Shown in pieces: positions 1 through 4,935 of a stretch of DNA of 5,379 nt. This stretch comes from Nitrospira sp. (GTDB lineage: Bacteria; Nitrospirota; Nitrospiria; Nitrospirales; Nitrospiraceae). Numbering within the stretch: the first letter of the stretch is position 1; the number at the start of each line of letters is the position of its first letter. The stretch covers positions 1 to 5,379 of the forward strand of contig JABMDE010000211.1 in assembly GCA_015904055.1 (NCBI GenBank), read 5' to 3'. The notes beneath the pieces were generated by a model. That model was not told the origin of the DNA. It did not search any database and was given only the letters and a program-made list of their open reading frames with translations. The position numbers were made by a program, and so were the translations under genes.

Positions 1-288
1 TTCGGTGATCACATCGCGCAACTGTTCGATCAGTGTCAGCTGTCCGTCTTCCGGATAGTAGTCGCAGAAGAGGTACAGATTCGCGAGCTCTACTTCCTGT
101 TCCAGCGGCGGGACAAGCCGTCCTGCGCCACCGTTCAGATATGGCTTGAGCACGCGTGCAAAGGCCACCTCACGTTGCACTCGAAATTCTGGCTTAAGGG
201 AGAGGTGTTCCAGGCGTGCGAGAATCGCATCCAGAAACGGAGGCCTCTGAGTCCAGAATCCTGTTGCTTGTTCACTCGCGAGCTTCAT
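1..288 (-). CDS. Hypothetical protein, N-terminal 96 residues (3' end outside window)
   Basis: An open frame runs from an ATG at 288-286 to the window edge without a stop, so only the first 96 residues are visible. The start is supported by a GGGAG Shine-Dalgarno (299-295) six bases upstream, and by a 17-nt overlap with the end of the preceding DUF2934 gene, typical of translational coupling. The visible part is soluble-looking, with no signal peptide or membrane segment. It is rich in Leu, Glu and Arg, probably helical, with an aromatic/acidic stretch near residues 76-82 (YLFCDYY) followed by PEDGQLTLIEQLRD. I do not recognise the family and assign no function. Its place at the end of a Usp/cupredoxin operon suggests co-expression with stress genes, but says nothing about its activity. 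Confidence 0.75.
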   Translation of the reverse strand, partial: MKLASEQATGFWTQRPPFLDAILARLEHLSLKPEFRVQREVAFARVLKPYLNGGAGRLVPPLEQEVELANLYLFCDYYPEDGQLTLIEQLRDVITE

Positions 289-496
289 GGATTTCTCCCA
301 TCACGATTTCTTCTGCGTCGAGCCAGTTTTGGAGGGCATTCCCGTCTTGACGACCCCGTTCTTCCCAGAGCTCGTACGCTTTCTGCGAGATCCGCTCCCA
401 CATGCCATCCGGGAATTCCATAGGTCTTTCCGCCAAGCTGGTTGCAGAGGAAGATCGGCCTTTTCCTTTACTGCTTGTTGTTGGATTCCTTCGCAT
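272..496 (-). CDS. DUF2934 domain-containing small protein
   Basis: This 74-residue protein carries the DUF2934 signature. After a basic, low-complexity N-terminus (about residues 1-28, Ser/Lys/Arg-rich) comes a helical block, residues about 33-70, with the family pattern I-S-x-K-A-Y-E-L-W-E-E-R-G-R, then a short linker and N-W-L-D-A-E-E. DUF2934 proteins are small, often occur in several copies per genome in Nitrospirota and Proteobacteria, and have no established biochemical role. The ATG at 496-494 has a GAGGAG Shine-Dalgarno (508-503) six bases upstream. The gene begins 14 nt after the stop of the tandem Usp gene, and its last 17 nt overlap the next gene, so it sits inside the minus-strand operon. 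No signal peptide, membrane segment or metal-binding motif is visible. Confidence 0.85.
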   Translation of the reverse strand: MRRNPTTSSKGKGRSSSATSLAERPMEFPDGMWERISQKAYELWEERGRQDGNALQNWLDAEEIVMGEIHEARE

Positions 497-510
497 GACT
501 CACTCCTCGG

Positions 511-714
511 TTACACGGTGGTTACGATGGATTGTTCAGAGGACACACGGCGATGACCTGGTTGAAACTTCGGATTGCGGACGGTCAACACAGGGCGCAA
601 GGATCTTCGAAGGACAGACTCTGTGATGCTGCCAAATAGCGTATGGGACAAGCCGCGGCGGCCATGGGTTCCCATCACGATCATATCAATCGACTGCGAT
701 CTGGCCGTCTCGAG
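511..714 (-). pseudogene. C-terminal remainder of the frameshifted tandem universal stress protein
   Basis: These 67 codons (CTC at 714-712 to TAA at 513-511) complete the second Usp domain of the gene that starts at 1457, but lie in a different frame. They hold the nucleotide-binding signature G-T-H-G, nine residues, G-S, preceded by the strand D-M-I-V-M and followed by the usual P-V-L-T-V-R final strand and a short polar tail. The fragment has no start or ribosome binding site of its own at the junction. Removing two C residues (or adding one base) in the run at 714-717 would join the halves into a 314-residue two-domain protein. This is either a true mutation or a base-calling/assembly error; the good conservation downstream of the shift favours an error or a very recent lesion. 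Confidence 0.8.
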
Positions 715-1457
715 GGGATCGAATCGGCCGGCAGTCCACCCGAAATGGTGAAGTCGGACGAGACTCCAGCCGATGTATATGCCGAAGCAAGGTTGGACAG
801 TTGTCCCGTCAGTTTCCCAAGAATCTGCTCTCGCTTGACGACATGCGGAAACGTGAAATCCAGTCCATAGGCGACCGGCTCCAACACATGCAGAAGCGTG
901 AGAGACGCCTGTGCCCGCTGGGCGACCAACGCCGCGTACTCCAGCGCGTCGAGAGCACAATCTGAAAAGTCGATCGGAACAAGGATTCGGTGGAGTGCCG
1001 GGGGAGACAGTTGGTGTCCGCCCACCTCTTGCACGTGCACCGGCACAGCCAGAACCGGACAGGGTGCCATCCGAATCACTCGCTCTGCCGTGCTGCCTAA
1101 CAAGATATGCTTGAGACCGGTATTTCCTCTTGTTCCGACCACGATCACTGCGGTTTCTTCAGCTCGAGCTTGAACCAGCACCTCCTCGTACGGAATCCCC
1201 GTCGCAATACGCGAGTCCACCGAAAGCCCATACTGATTCGCCCTCAGTTTCACATCGACCAATTTCTGTGTGGCCTCCGCCATCCTCTTTGTGAGATAGA
1301 GTCGGTTCACTGCATAGTCCGGATCCATCCCTGGAGGAAACTCAAGAACCGTGATCACCCTTACTGGCAGGCCCCATGAAGCAGCCAAAGCATAGGCATA
1401 CTGCTCGACTGCTTGAGCCCCTCTCGAGAGATCTGTCGCAAGCAGGATGGCAGACAT
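681..1457 (-). CDS. Tandem universal stress protein (UspA family), intact first domain and truncated second domain
   Basis: The open frame encodes 258 residues. The first Usp domain (about 1-140) begins with the strand S-A-I-L-L-A-T-D-L, whose Asp is the usual adenine-contact position, and ends with the ATP-binding signature G108-T-R-G, nine residues, G121-S122, then the P-C-P-V-L-A-V strand. A second domain starts near residue 157 (R-I-L-V-P-I-D-F-S) and is correct up to Ile247. The frame then shifts at the C-run (714-717 on the plus strand), and 11 unrelated residues precede a stop. The start at 1457 is preferred over one 10 codons upstream, because GGAGGA (1469-1464) lies six bases before it and the upstream codons overlap the cupredoxin stop region. 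Usp proteins are cytoplasmic and bind ATP/AMP; roles include stress survival. Third gene of the minus-strand operon, 13 nt after the cupredoxin gene. Confidence 0.85.
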   Translation of the reverse strand: MSAILLATDLSRGAQAVEQYAYALAASWGLPVRVITVLEFPPGMDPDYAVNRLYLTKRMAEATQKLVDVKLRANQYGLSVDSRIATGIPYEEVLVQARAEETAVIVVGTRGNTGLKHILLGSTAERVIRMAPCPVLAVPVHVQEVGGHQLSPPALHRILVPIDFSDCALDALEYAALVAQRAQASLTLLHVLEPVAYGLDFTFPHVVKREQILGKLTGQLSNLASAYTSAGVSSDFTISGGLPADSIPSRRPDRSRLI

Positions 1458-1470
1458 CAATATTCCTCCG

Positions 1471-1902
1471 TCACACGGCCTCCGCACTCAGAATTAAGAG
1501 TTCACCCTTCATGTTGGGATGAATCGAACATCGAAACTCATGCCGACCAGGTCGAGACAACTCAAACCGCACGACCACTTCCCGCTTGGGATCGAGCATG
1601 ACCCCACTGAGACCCTGTCCGTACACAATGACCCCGTCTTTCTCAATCTTTGTGGACAGCCCGCTAAACATGGTCGAGCTAAAATCGTGTCGCTCCACGT
1701 CTTCATTCCGCACCTTGATAACGGTCGGCAATCCCAGACGGAGTGGACTTTGCTTCGTCATGAAACGCGAATCTTTGATCGTTACCTCCACCACCTGCTC
1801 GGACTGCGCCAGAAGAGCTGAGCCATACACGCAGGCCATGAACGTCATGGTCAGCGCCATGCCCCATCTCCGCCCCTGCAACAAATTGCTCTCACTCGCC
1901 AT
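1471..1902 (-). CDS. Secreted cupredoxin-domain (plastocyanin-like) protein
   Basis: A 143-residue exported protein. Residues 1-33 look like a signal peptide: an Arg-Arg pair at 11-12, a hydrophobic stretch about 14-32, and possible cleavage after Leu-Leu-Ala (residue 32). The mature part is a small beta-rich domain with the full type 1 copper ligand set in order: His72 (in E-R-H-D-F), Cys125, His128 and Met131 (C-S-I-H-P-N-M), followed by the closing strand K-G-E-L-L-I-L. This arrangement fits cupredoxin_1-like domains, which carry electrons or bind copper in the periplasm. Which partner it serves cannot be told from the sequence. The ATG at 1902 has GGAGG (1912-1908) five bases upstream. 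It sits between two Usp genes, with 18 nt and 13 nt gaps. Lipoprotein processing was considered, but the Cys at 24 lacks a proper lipobox. Confidence 0.88.
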   Translation of the reverse strand: MASESNLLQGRRWGMALTMTFMACVYGSALLAQSEQVVEVTIKDSRFMTKQSPLRLGLPTVIKVRNEDVERHDFSSTMFSGLSTKIEKDGVIVYGQGLSGVMLDPKREVVVRFELSRPGRHEFRCSIHPNMKGELLILSAEAV

Positions 1903-1920
1903 GACATCCTCCCTTGATTG

Positions 1921-2424
1921 TCAATGCGTTGACTTCTGCTGTGATGTGGAGACCGGACAGGGCACGGTCAATACCGGACAGCCAGCAGTACGAACGACCT
2001 TTTCTGCTGTGCTGCCAAAGAAAAGCTTGTCCACACTGCCGGACCGGCCGCCATAGCTGCCCATCACGACCAAATCGAGCTTCCCCGTGCGTGCAACTTT
2101 GGCGATCTCCACGAACGGTGTGCCTTCCACGATCAGGCGGGTGATCTTCACCTCCTCAGCCACTGACGATTCCAACAACTGCCGTACTTTTAGGCGAGCG
2201 TGATGACGTAATCGGCGACGCTGTGGAGCCGCATCGGAAGGAACAGCCAACAGGCCCAATCGATGGAATGCCGCGAGCGTGCTCGTATCGATCACATGCA
2301 AGACCTGCACACTCGCCCCACACAGCCGCGCCATTTGACAGGCGACCCGGAATGCCTTGTCAGAACAGGGGGAGAAATCGACCGGAACCAGGATAGTCTC
2401 AAAGAGATCCGTCTTCTTCTCCAT
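1921..2424 (-). CDS. Universal stress protein, single domain (UspA family)
   Basis: A 167-residue single Usp domain. The N-terminal strand I-L-V-P-V-D-F-S (11-18) carries the conserved Asp16. A helix and the H-V-I-D strand follow, then the G-T-P-F-V-E-I segment near 101-107, the L-D-L-V-V-M-G strand, the nucleotide loop G122-S-Y-G125 ... G137-S138 and the P-V-L-T-V-P end strand. The loop has 11 residues between the second and third Gly instead of the usual nine, a small insertion whose effect on ATP binding is unknown. The start at 2424 is chosen over an in-frame ATG 16 codons upstream, because AGGAGGA (2437-2431) sits six bases before it. In addition, the sigma-54-type promoter at 2465-2450 would place the transcript start near 2439, downstream of the longer start. 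First gene of the minus-strand operon. Confidence 0.92.
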   Translation of the reverse strand: MEKKTDLFETILVPVDFSPCSDKAFRVACQMARLCGASVQVLHVIDTSTLAAFHRLGLLAVPSDAAPQRRRLRHHARLKVRQLLESSVAEEVKITRLIVEGTPFVEIAKVARTGKLDLVVMGSYGGRSGSVDKLFFGSTAEKVVRTAGCPVLTVPCPVSTSQQKSTH

Positions 2425-2449
2425 GAACGATCCTCCTGGCGGACAACTG

Positions 2450-2465
2450 AGCAAGCGCGGTGCCA
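2450..2465 (-). promoter_or_regulatory. Sigma-54 (RpoN) -24/-12 promoter for the usp-cupredoxin operon
   Basis: On the minus strand the sequence is TGGCACCGCGCTTGCT, an exact match to the RpoN consensus TGGCAC-N5-TTGCW with correct spacing between the invariant GG (2464-2463) and GC (2452-2451). By the usual rule the transcript would start about 12 bases past the GC, near 2439. That gives a 15-nt leader that just contains the Shine-Dalgarno of the Usp gene at 2424. The fit of consensus, orientation and distance makes a chance match unlikely. Transcription would require an AAA+ enhancer-binding protein, which is not encoded in the window. Confidence 0.8.
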
Positions 2466-2558
2466 CCGCCAAGAGTGGATGGTTGATGCCTGAAGACTTG
2501 GAGAAACCATGGGTTTGGCATTCTCGCTCTTGCTATCAGGGATCCGCCCTACATTCCG

Positions 2559-2569
2559 CCTTCAGAAGG
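2559..2569. promoter_or_regulatory. Inverted repeat, candidate activator site
   Basis: CCTTC-A-GAAGG is a perfect 5-bp inverted repeat with a one-base centre. Its centre is about 125 bp upstream of the predicted minus-strand transcript start and about 180 bp upstream of the plus-strand one, in the range typical for RpoN enhancer sites. Function is inferred from position only. Confidence 0.3.
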
Positions 2570-2578
2570 AGGGGAGCT

Positions 2579-2590
2579 CTGCTACAGCAG
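2579..2590. promoter_or_regulatory. Second inverted repeat, candidate activator site
   Basis: CTGCT-AC-AGCAG is a perfect 5-bp inverted repeat with a two-base centre. It lies almost exactly midway between the two predicted sigma-54 transcript starts (about 145 and 161 bp away). It could be a shared enhancer half of a larger site, but arms this short also arise by chance. Confidence 0.25.
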
Positions 2591-2627
2591 CCGTTTGCCT
2601 CCTGTGGCAGAAGGCGACAAAAGTTTA

Positions 2628-2684
2628 GGGTGCGGAGTGAGGGGACTATGCAGAAGAATGTCTGTGCCTCTTCACTCCTTACCC
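2628..2684. repeat. Imperfect intergenic inverted repeat (hairpin-forming)
   Basis: The arms GGGT-gc-GGAGTGA (2628-2640) and TCACTCC-tt-ACCC (2672-2684) pair over 7 bp plus 4 bp, with a two-base mismatch/wobble between. An inner CAGA/TCTG pair (2651-2654 with 2661-2664) closes a six-base loop. The right arm runs into a C-rich tract of degenerate ACTC/ACCC/TACCC units up to about 2706. It lies between divergent promoters, so it is not a terminator for either neighbouring operon. It resembles a dispersed intergenic repeat or a degraded element; copy number cannot be judged here. Confidence 0.4.
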
Positions 2685-2706
2685 ACTCACCCTGTACCCC
2701 GTACCA

Positions 2707-2720
2707 GTTCTTTCAAGAAC
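2707..2720. promoter_or_regulatory. 14-bp palindrome abutting the plus-strand -24 element
   Basis: GTTCTT-TC-AAGAAC has perfect 6-bp arms around a two-base centre. Its right edge touches the first base of the plus-strand sigma-54 promoter match (2720-2735). A protein bound here would contact or block the -24 region, so an operator is possible. No known regulator motif is recognised. Confidence 0.4.
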
Positions 2721-2735
2721 GGCATTGGACTTGCT
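2720..2735 (+). promoter_or_regulatory. Sigma-54 (RpoN) -24/-12 promoter for the mgtE-usp-cytochrome operon
   Basis: CGGCATTGGACTTGCT fits the RpoN pattern TGGCAC-N5-TTGCW at 14 of 16 positions (the N5 spacer counted as free), with the invariant GG (2721-2722) and GC (2733-2734) at correct spacing and a perfect TTGCT. The first T and the sixth C differ. The predicted transcript start is near 2746, 19 nt before the small membrane ORF at 2765 and ahead of its Shine-Dalgarno-like GGGGA. It is weaker than the opposing promoter, but position and orientation agree well. Confidence 0.65.
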
Positions 2736-2764
2736 GAAGACCATGTTCAGGAATGGGGATAACG

Positions 2765-2860
2765 ATGACACGTGCACAGTGGGTACTTCTTGGGGCCATA
2801 GGGGTGGGCATGGCAATCGTGGTCTATTTTATCTTCTTCTGTCCGGTGGATTGTCAGTGA
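2765..2860 (+). CDS. 31-residue single-span membrane peptide with C-terminal CPVDC motif
   Basis: ATG at 2765 to TGA at 2858-2860 encodes 31 residues: a short N-terminus with one Arg, a hydrophobic segment from Trp6 to Phe25, then C-P-V-D-C-Q. By the positive-inside rule the N-terminus would be cytoplasmic and the two cysteines (26 and 30) periplasmic, where they could form a disulfide or bind a metal. A GGGGA motif (2755-2759) lies five bases before the ATG. The ORF starts 19 nt after a predicted sigma-54 transcript start and ends 22 nt before the transporter gene, so it is well placed to be translated as the first gene of the operon. I recognise no named family. Alternatively it is a leader peptide or a chance ORF, but its hydrophobicity and position favour a real membrane miniprotein. 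Confidence 0.6.
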   Translation: MTRAQWVLLGAIGVGMAIVVYFIFFCPVDCQ

Positions 2861-2882
2861 CGGTCAAACCAGAGGGAGAAGG

Positions 2883-3839
2883 ATGGCAACTGCTGCAGAC
2901 CTGATGACGGTGGACATTCCACGGAGTGACCGACACAGCACCGTCGGAGACATGATCGGGGCGCTTCGAGGTCATACGTGGGATGAGGTGGGCCACATCT
3001 ATCTTGTGGATGATCAGGCAGCACTGGTCGGCCAGGTTCCGATCGAGCGGCTGCTCCAGGCGAAGGAACAGACCTACCTGACCGAGCTCGAAGGTTCCCC
3101 TCCAATCGAGGTCTTTCCCGGGGACGAAGCTGAAACAGTCGCATTACGTGCCGTTGAACGCCACGATGCCGACGTGGCCGTCATCGACAACCGTCGTCGA
3201 TTGTTGGGCGCCATTCCGATCGGGCGGCTCTTGGCCCTGCTGCATGAGGAACATGTGGACAATTTCTTGCGGATGGGCGGTGTGAGCCGCATGGATCATC
3301 TCCATCTGTCGCTCACCGTGCAGCAGATACTCACCGCCGTGCGCGCGCGTCTGCCATGGTTGATGGTCGGCCTGGGTGGAGGATTCCTGGCCGGTGGTGT
3401 GGCCTCGGCGTTCGAAGCGTCGCTGAAACGCGAGGTGGCCCTCGCGTTCTTTCTTCCTCTGGTCGTGTATATGGCCGACGCTGTCGGGACTCAAACTGAA
3501 ACCGTTTTGGTTCGTCGGTTGGCCTATGGAGAGGTCTCGTTGTGGGAGCAATTGGCGAGAGAGTCGGTGATCGGCGCATCCATCGGAGTCATCATTGCTG
3601 TAGTCGCAAGCGGTGGACTGTGGCTCTGGAGTGGACACCCGGCCTTGGCGATCGTGGTGGGAACTTCGCTGGGGATGACCGCCATCATCGCCACCATTAT
3701 GGCCAGCCTCCTACCGATGGGATTGGCGCGTCTCGGTGCAGATCCGGCCTTGGCGAGTGGACCGGTAGCGACCGTTGTCCAAGACATTTTGAGCGTGGGG
3801 ATTTATCTGATGATCGCGACGGCCGTACTGCCCATGTGA
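2883..3839 (+). CDS. MgtE-type magnesium/divalent cation transporter with CBS domains, lacking the MgtE N domain
   Basis: A 318-residue protein with two CBS domains (about 1-60 and 66-124) followed by an MgtE membrane domain (about 156-318). The latter has about five transmembrane helices, near 157-176, 185-201, 228-249, 253-278 and 296-316. MgtE hallmarks are visible: R-L-P-W-L before the first helix, P-L-V-V-Y-M-A-D-A-V-G-T-Q-T (192-205) in the second, and D-P-A-L-A-S-G-P plus Asp301 in the last, which aligns with the pore Asp432 of Thermus thermophilus MgtE. Canonical MgtE is about 450 residues with an N-terminal superhelical domain that is absent here; the CBS pair begins at once. In MgtE the CBS domains sense Mg2+ and can bind ATP. 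The ATG at 2883 follows GAGGGAG (2872-2878). Substrate is inferred from the family; Mg2+ is most likely, but related short forms may carry other divalent cations. Confidence 0.88.
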   Translation: MATAADLMTVDIPRSDRHSTVGDMIGALRGHTWDEVGHIYLVDDQAALVGQVPIERLLQAKEQTYLTELEGSPPIEVFPGDEAETVALRAVERHDADVAVIDNRRRLLGAIPIGRLLALLHEEHVDNFLRMGGVSRMDHLHLSLTVQQILTAVRARLPWLMVGLGGGFLAGGVASAFEASLKREVALAFFLPLVVYMADAVGTQTETVLVRRLAYGEVSLWEQLARESVIGASIGVIIAVVASGGLWLWSGHPALAIVVGTSLGMTAIIATIMASLLPMGLARLGADPALASGPVATVVQDILSVGIYLMIATAVLPM

Positions 3840-3885
3840 TTGATGGTGGGGGTGGATCAGCAGGCCACAGCAGAAAGGTGATTCT

Positions 3886-4749
3886 ATGAAACTCTTGCTC
3901 GCAGTCGACGGTTCCGACAACTCGTATGAAGCGGTGCGATCCCTCAAGTACCTGACCCGTGTCGAGGAATTACACCTCCTGCACGTGCTTGATGTTCCGA
4001 GTCCAGCCTATCCGATGATGATGCCGGAAGTGTCACAAGAGCTGTACGAGGCTGTTGAGCGAAACATGCGCGATGACGGGACTCGGTTGTTGGATCGCAT
4101 CGTGTCGTTGCTGCCATTGGATGCCGGACCGGTCACGAGGCATTTGGTCGTTGGATCTCCGGTGGATCAGATCGTGGCGTTGGCTGAACAGCTCAAGGTG
4201 GGCCTCATTCTGTTGGGTGCTCGAGGCCTTGGACCGATCAAGGAACGGCTCGTTGGAAGTGTCTCCCACCGAGTACTGACATTCGGGCCGGGCTCGAAGC
4301 TGATTCTTCCCGGTCCCCTGAAAGCGCTTCGCCACATCTTGCTGCCCCTGCAAGGGAGTTATGATGCTGACCATGCGCTCTCCTTCCTTCAACAGAAACC
4401 CTTCCGCGAACCACCCACAATCACCTTGTTCACCGTCTTGCCCCACACCCGACCGCCCTGGCCGGTGGATGCTGTCTTGTCCGGGCATATGGAATCCCAT
4501 TCCCTCGGCAAAGCGAAGGATTTCCTCGACGAGATCGCCGCCAAGCTGAAGCCGTATGGCTATCAAACCCGCGTAGCGACTCTGTCGGGCACTCCGGTCG
4601 ATGGAATCCTTCAGGAAGCCAAGGCCTTGAATCCAGACCTCATCCTGATGGGATCTCGTGGACGCCGCGGCGTCACCCGCATAGTGCTCGGTAGTGTCTC
4701 GCATGCGTTGTTACACCAGCGAGCCTATCCACTCATGATCTTTGGTTAA
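3886..4749 (+). CDS. Tandem-domain universal stress protein (UspA family)
   Basis: A 287-residue cytoplasmic protein made of two Usp domains. Domain 1 (about 1-143) starts L-L-L-A-V-D-G-S with Asp8 and has the nucleotide signature G111-A-R-G, nine residues, G124-S125. Domain 2 (about 147-287) has G256-S-R-G, nine residues, G269-S270, but its first strand reads L-L-P-L-Q-G-S, so the usual adenine-contact Asp is replaced by Gln156. Both glycine loops look able to bind ATP, although domain 2 may bind more weakly. An AAAGG Shine-Dalgarno (3874-3878) lies seven bases before the ATG, and the gene starts 46 nt after the transporter stop. Its neighbours suggest a role tied to ion homeostasis or redox stress. 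It is not a simple copy of the minus-strand tandem Usp: the inter-domain region and many loop residues differ. Confidence 0.92.
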   Translation: MKLLLAVDGSDNSYEAVRSLKYLTRVEELHLLHVLDVPSPAYPMMMPEVSQELYEAVERNMRDDGTRLLDRIVSLLPLDAGPVTRHLVVGSPVDQIVALAEQLKVGLILLGARGLGPIKERLVGSVSHRVLTFGPGSKLILPGPLKALRHILLPLQGSYDADHALSFLQQKPFREPPTITLFTVLPHTRPPWPVDAVLSGHMESHSLGKAKDFLDEIAAKLKPYGYQTRVATLSGTPVDGILQEAKALNPDLILMGSRGRRGVTRIVLGSVSHALLHQRAYPLMIFG

Positions 4750-4766
4750 CAAGAGAGGAACCCATC

Positions 4767-4931
4767 ATGCCCATGTATGACTACAAGTGTTTGGATTGTG
4801 GAAAAGAATCGTTGATCGTGGTGACGCTCAAAGAGCATGAGCGGGGCGAAGTCACATGTCCGGCTTGCAGCAGCAAGAAGCTGCAACAGCTCTTCAGTTC
4901 GTTCATTGCTCACACCACAAAGAAGAGTTGA
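4767..4931 (+). CDS. FmdB-family zinc ribbon protein
   Basis: A 54-residue protein beginning M-P-M-Y-D-Y-K-C-L-D-C-G, the classic FmdB-type opening, with a second knuckle C-P-A-C at residues 31-34. The four cysteines (8, 11, 31, 34) make a single zinc ribbon. FmdB-like proteins are often described as putative regulatory proteins, but their role is mostly unproven. The tail after the second knuckle is short (K-L-Q-Q-L-F-S-S-F, then basic residues), whereas many relatives have a longer Ser/Gly/Lys-rich tail. GAGGA (4755-4759) lies seven bases before the ATG. The gene starts 17 nt after the Usp stop, and the cytochrome gene begins 4 nt after its own stop, so it is co-transcribed with both. Confidence 0.88.
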   Translation: MPMYDYKCLDCGKESLIVVTLKEHERGEVTCPACSSKKLQQLFSSFIAHTTKKS

Positions 4932-4935
4932 TCAT

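Noticed and set aside
664..675. Palindrome ATGGG-TT-CCCAT
   Set aside because: It falls inside the codons for the conserved M-G-T-H-G loop of the Usp remainder, so it is explained by coding constraint.
511..960. Separate 149-residue gene starting at 960 on the minus strand
   Set aside because: Its first 80 or so residues are an out-of-frame reading of the second Usp domain; only the part after 714 is genuine Usp sequence, so it is treated as the frameshifted remainder.
2517..2534. Another GG ... TTGC pattern on the plus strand (TTGGCA then CTTGCT)
   Set aside because: The GG to GC distance is three bases too long for a sigma-54 promoter, and it lies over 200 bases from the nearest plus-strand gene.
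2357..2737. Plus-strand open frame (126 codons) crossing the intergenic region
   Set aside because: It begins inside the single-domain Usp gene in antisense, spans both promoters and the hairpin, and encodes no recognisable motif.
3144..3638. Minus-strand open frame (164 codons) opposite the MgtE-type gene
   Set aside because: Antisense shadow; its composition (Gln/His/Arg-rich, no domain) is typical of reversed coding sequence.
4033..4704. Long minus-strand open frame (223 codons) opposite the tandem Usp
   Set aside because: It is the antisense shadow of a gene with full Usp motifs, has no recognisable domain and no Shine-Dalgarno of note.
4837..4935. Extended N-terminus for the cytochrome c gene
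   Set aside because: These 33 codons overlap the FmdB-type gene in another frame and would bury the signal peptide; the start at 4936 gives a proper exported protein.
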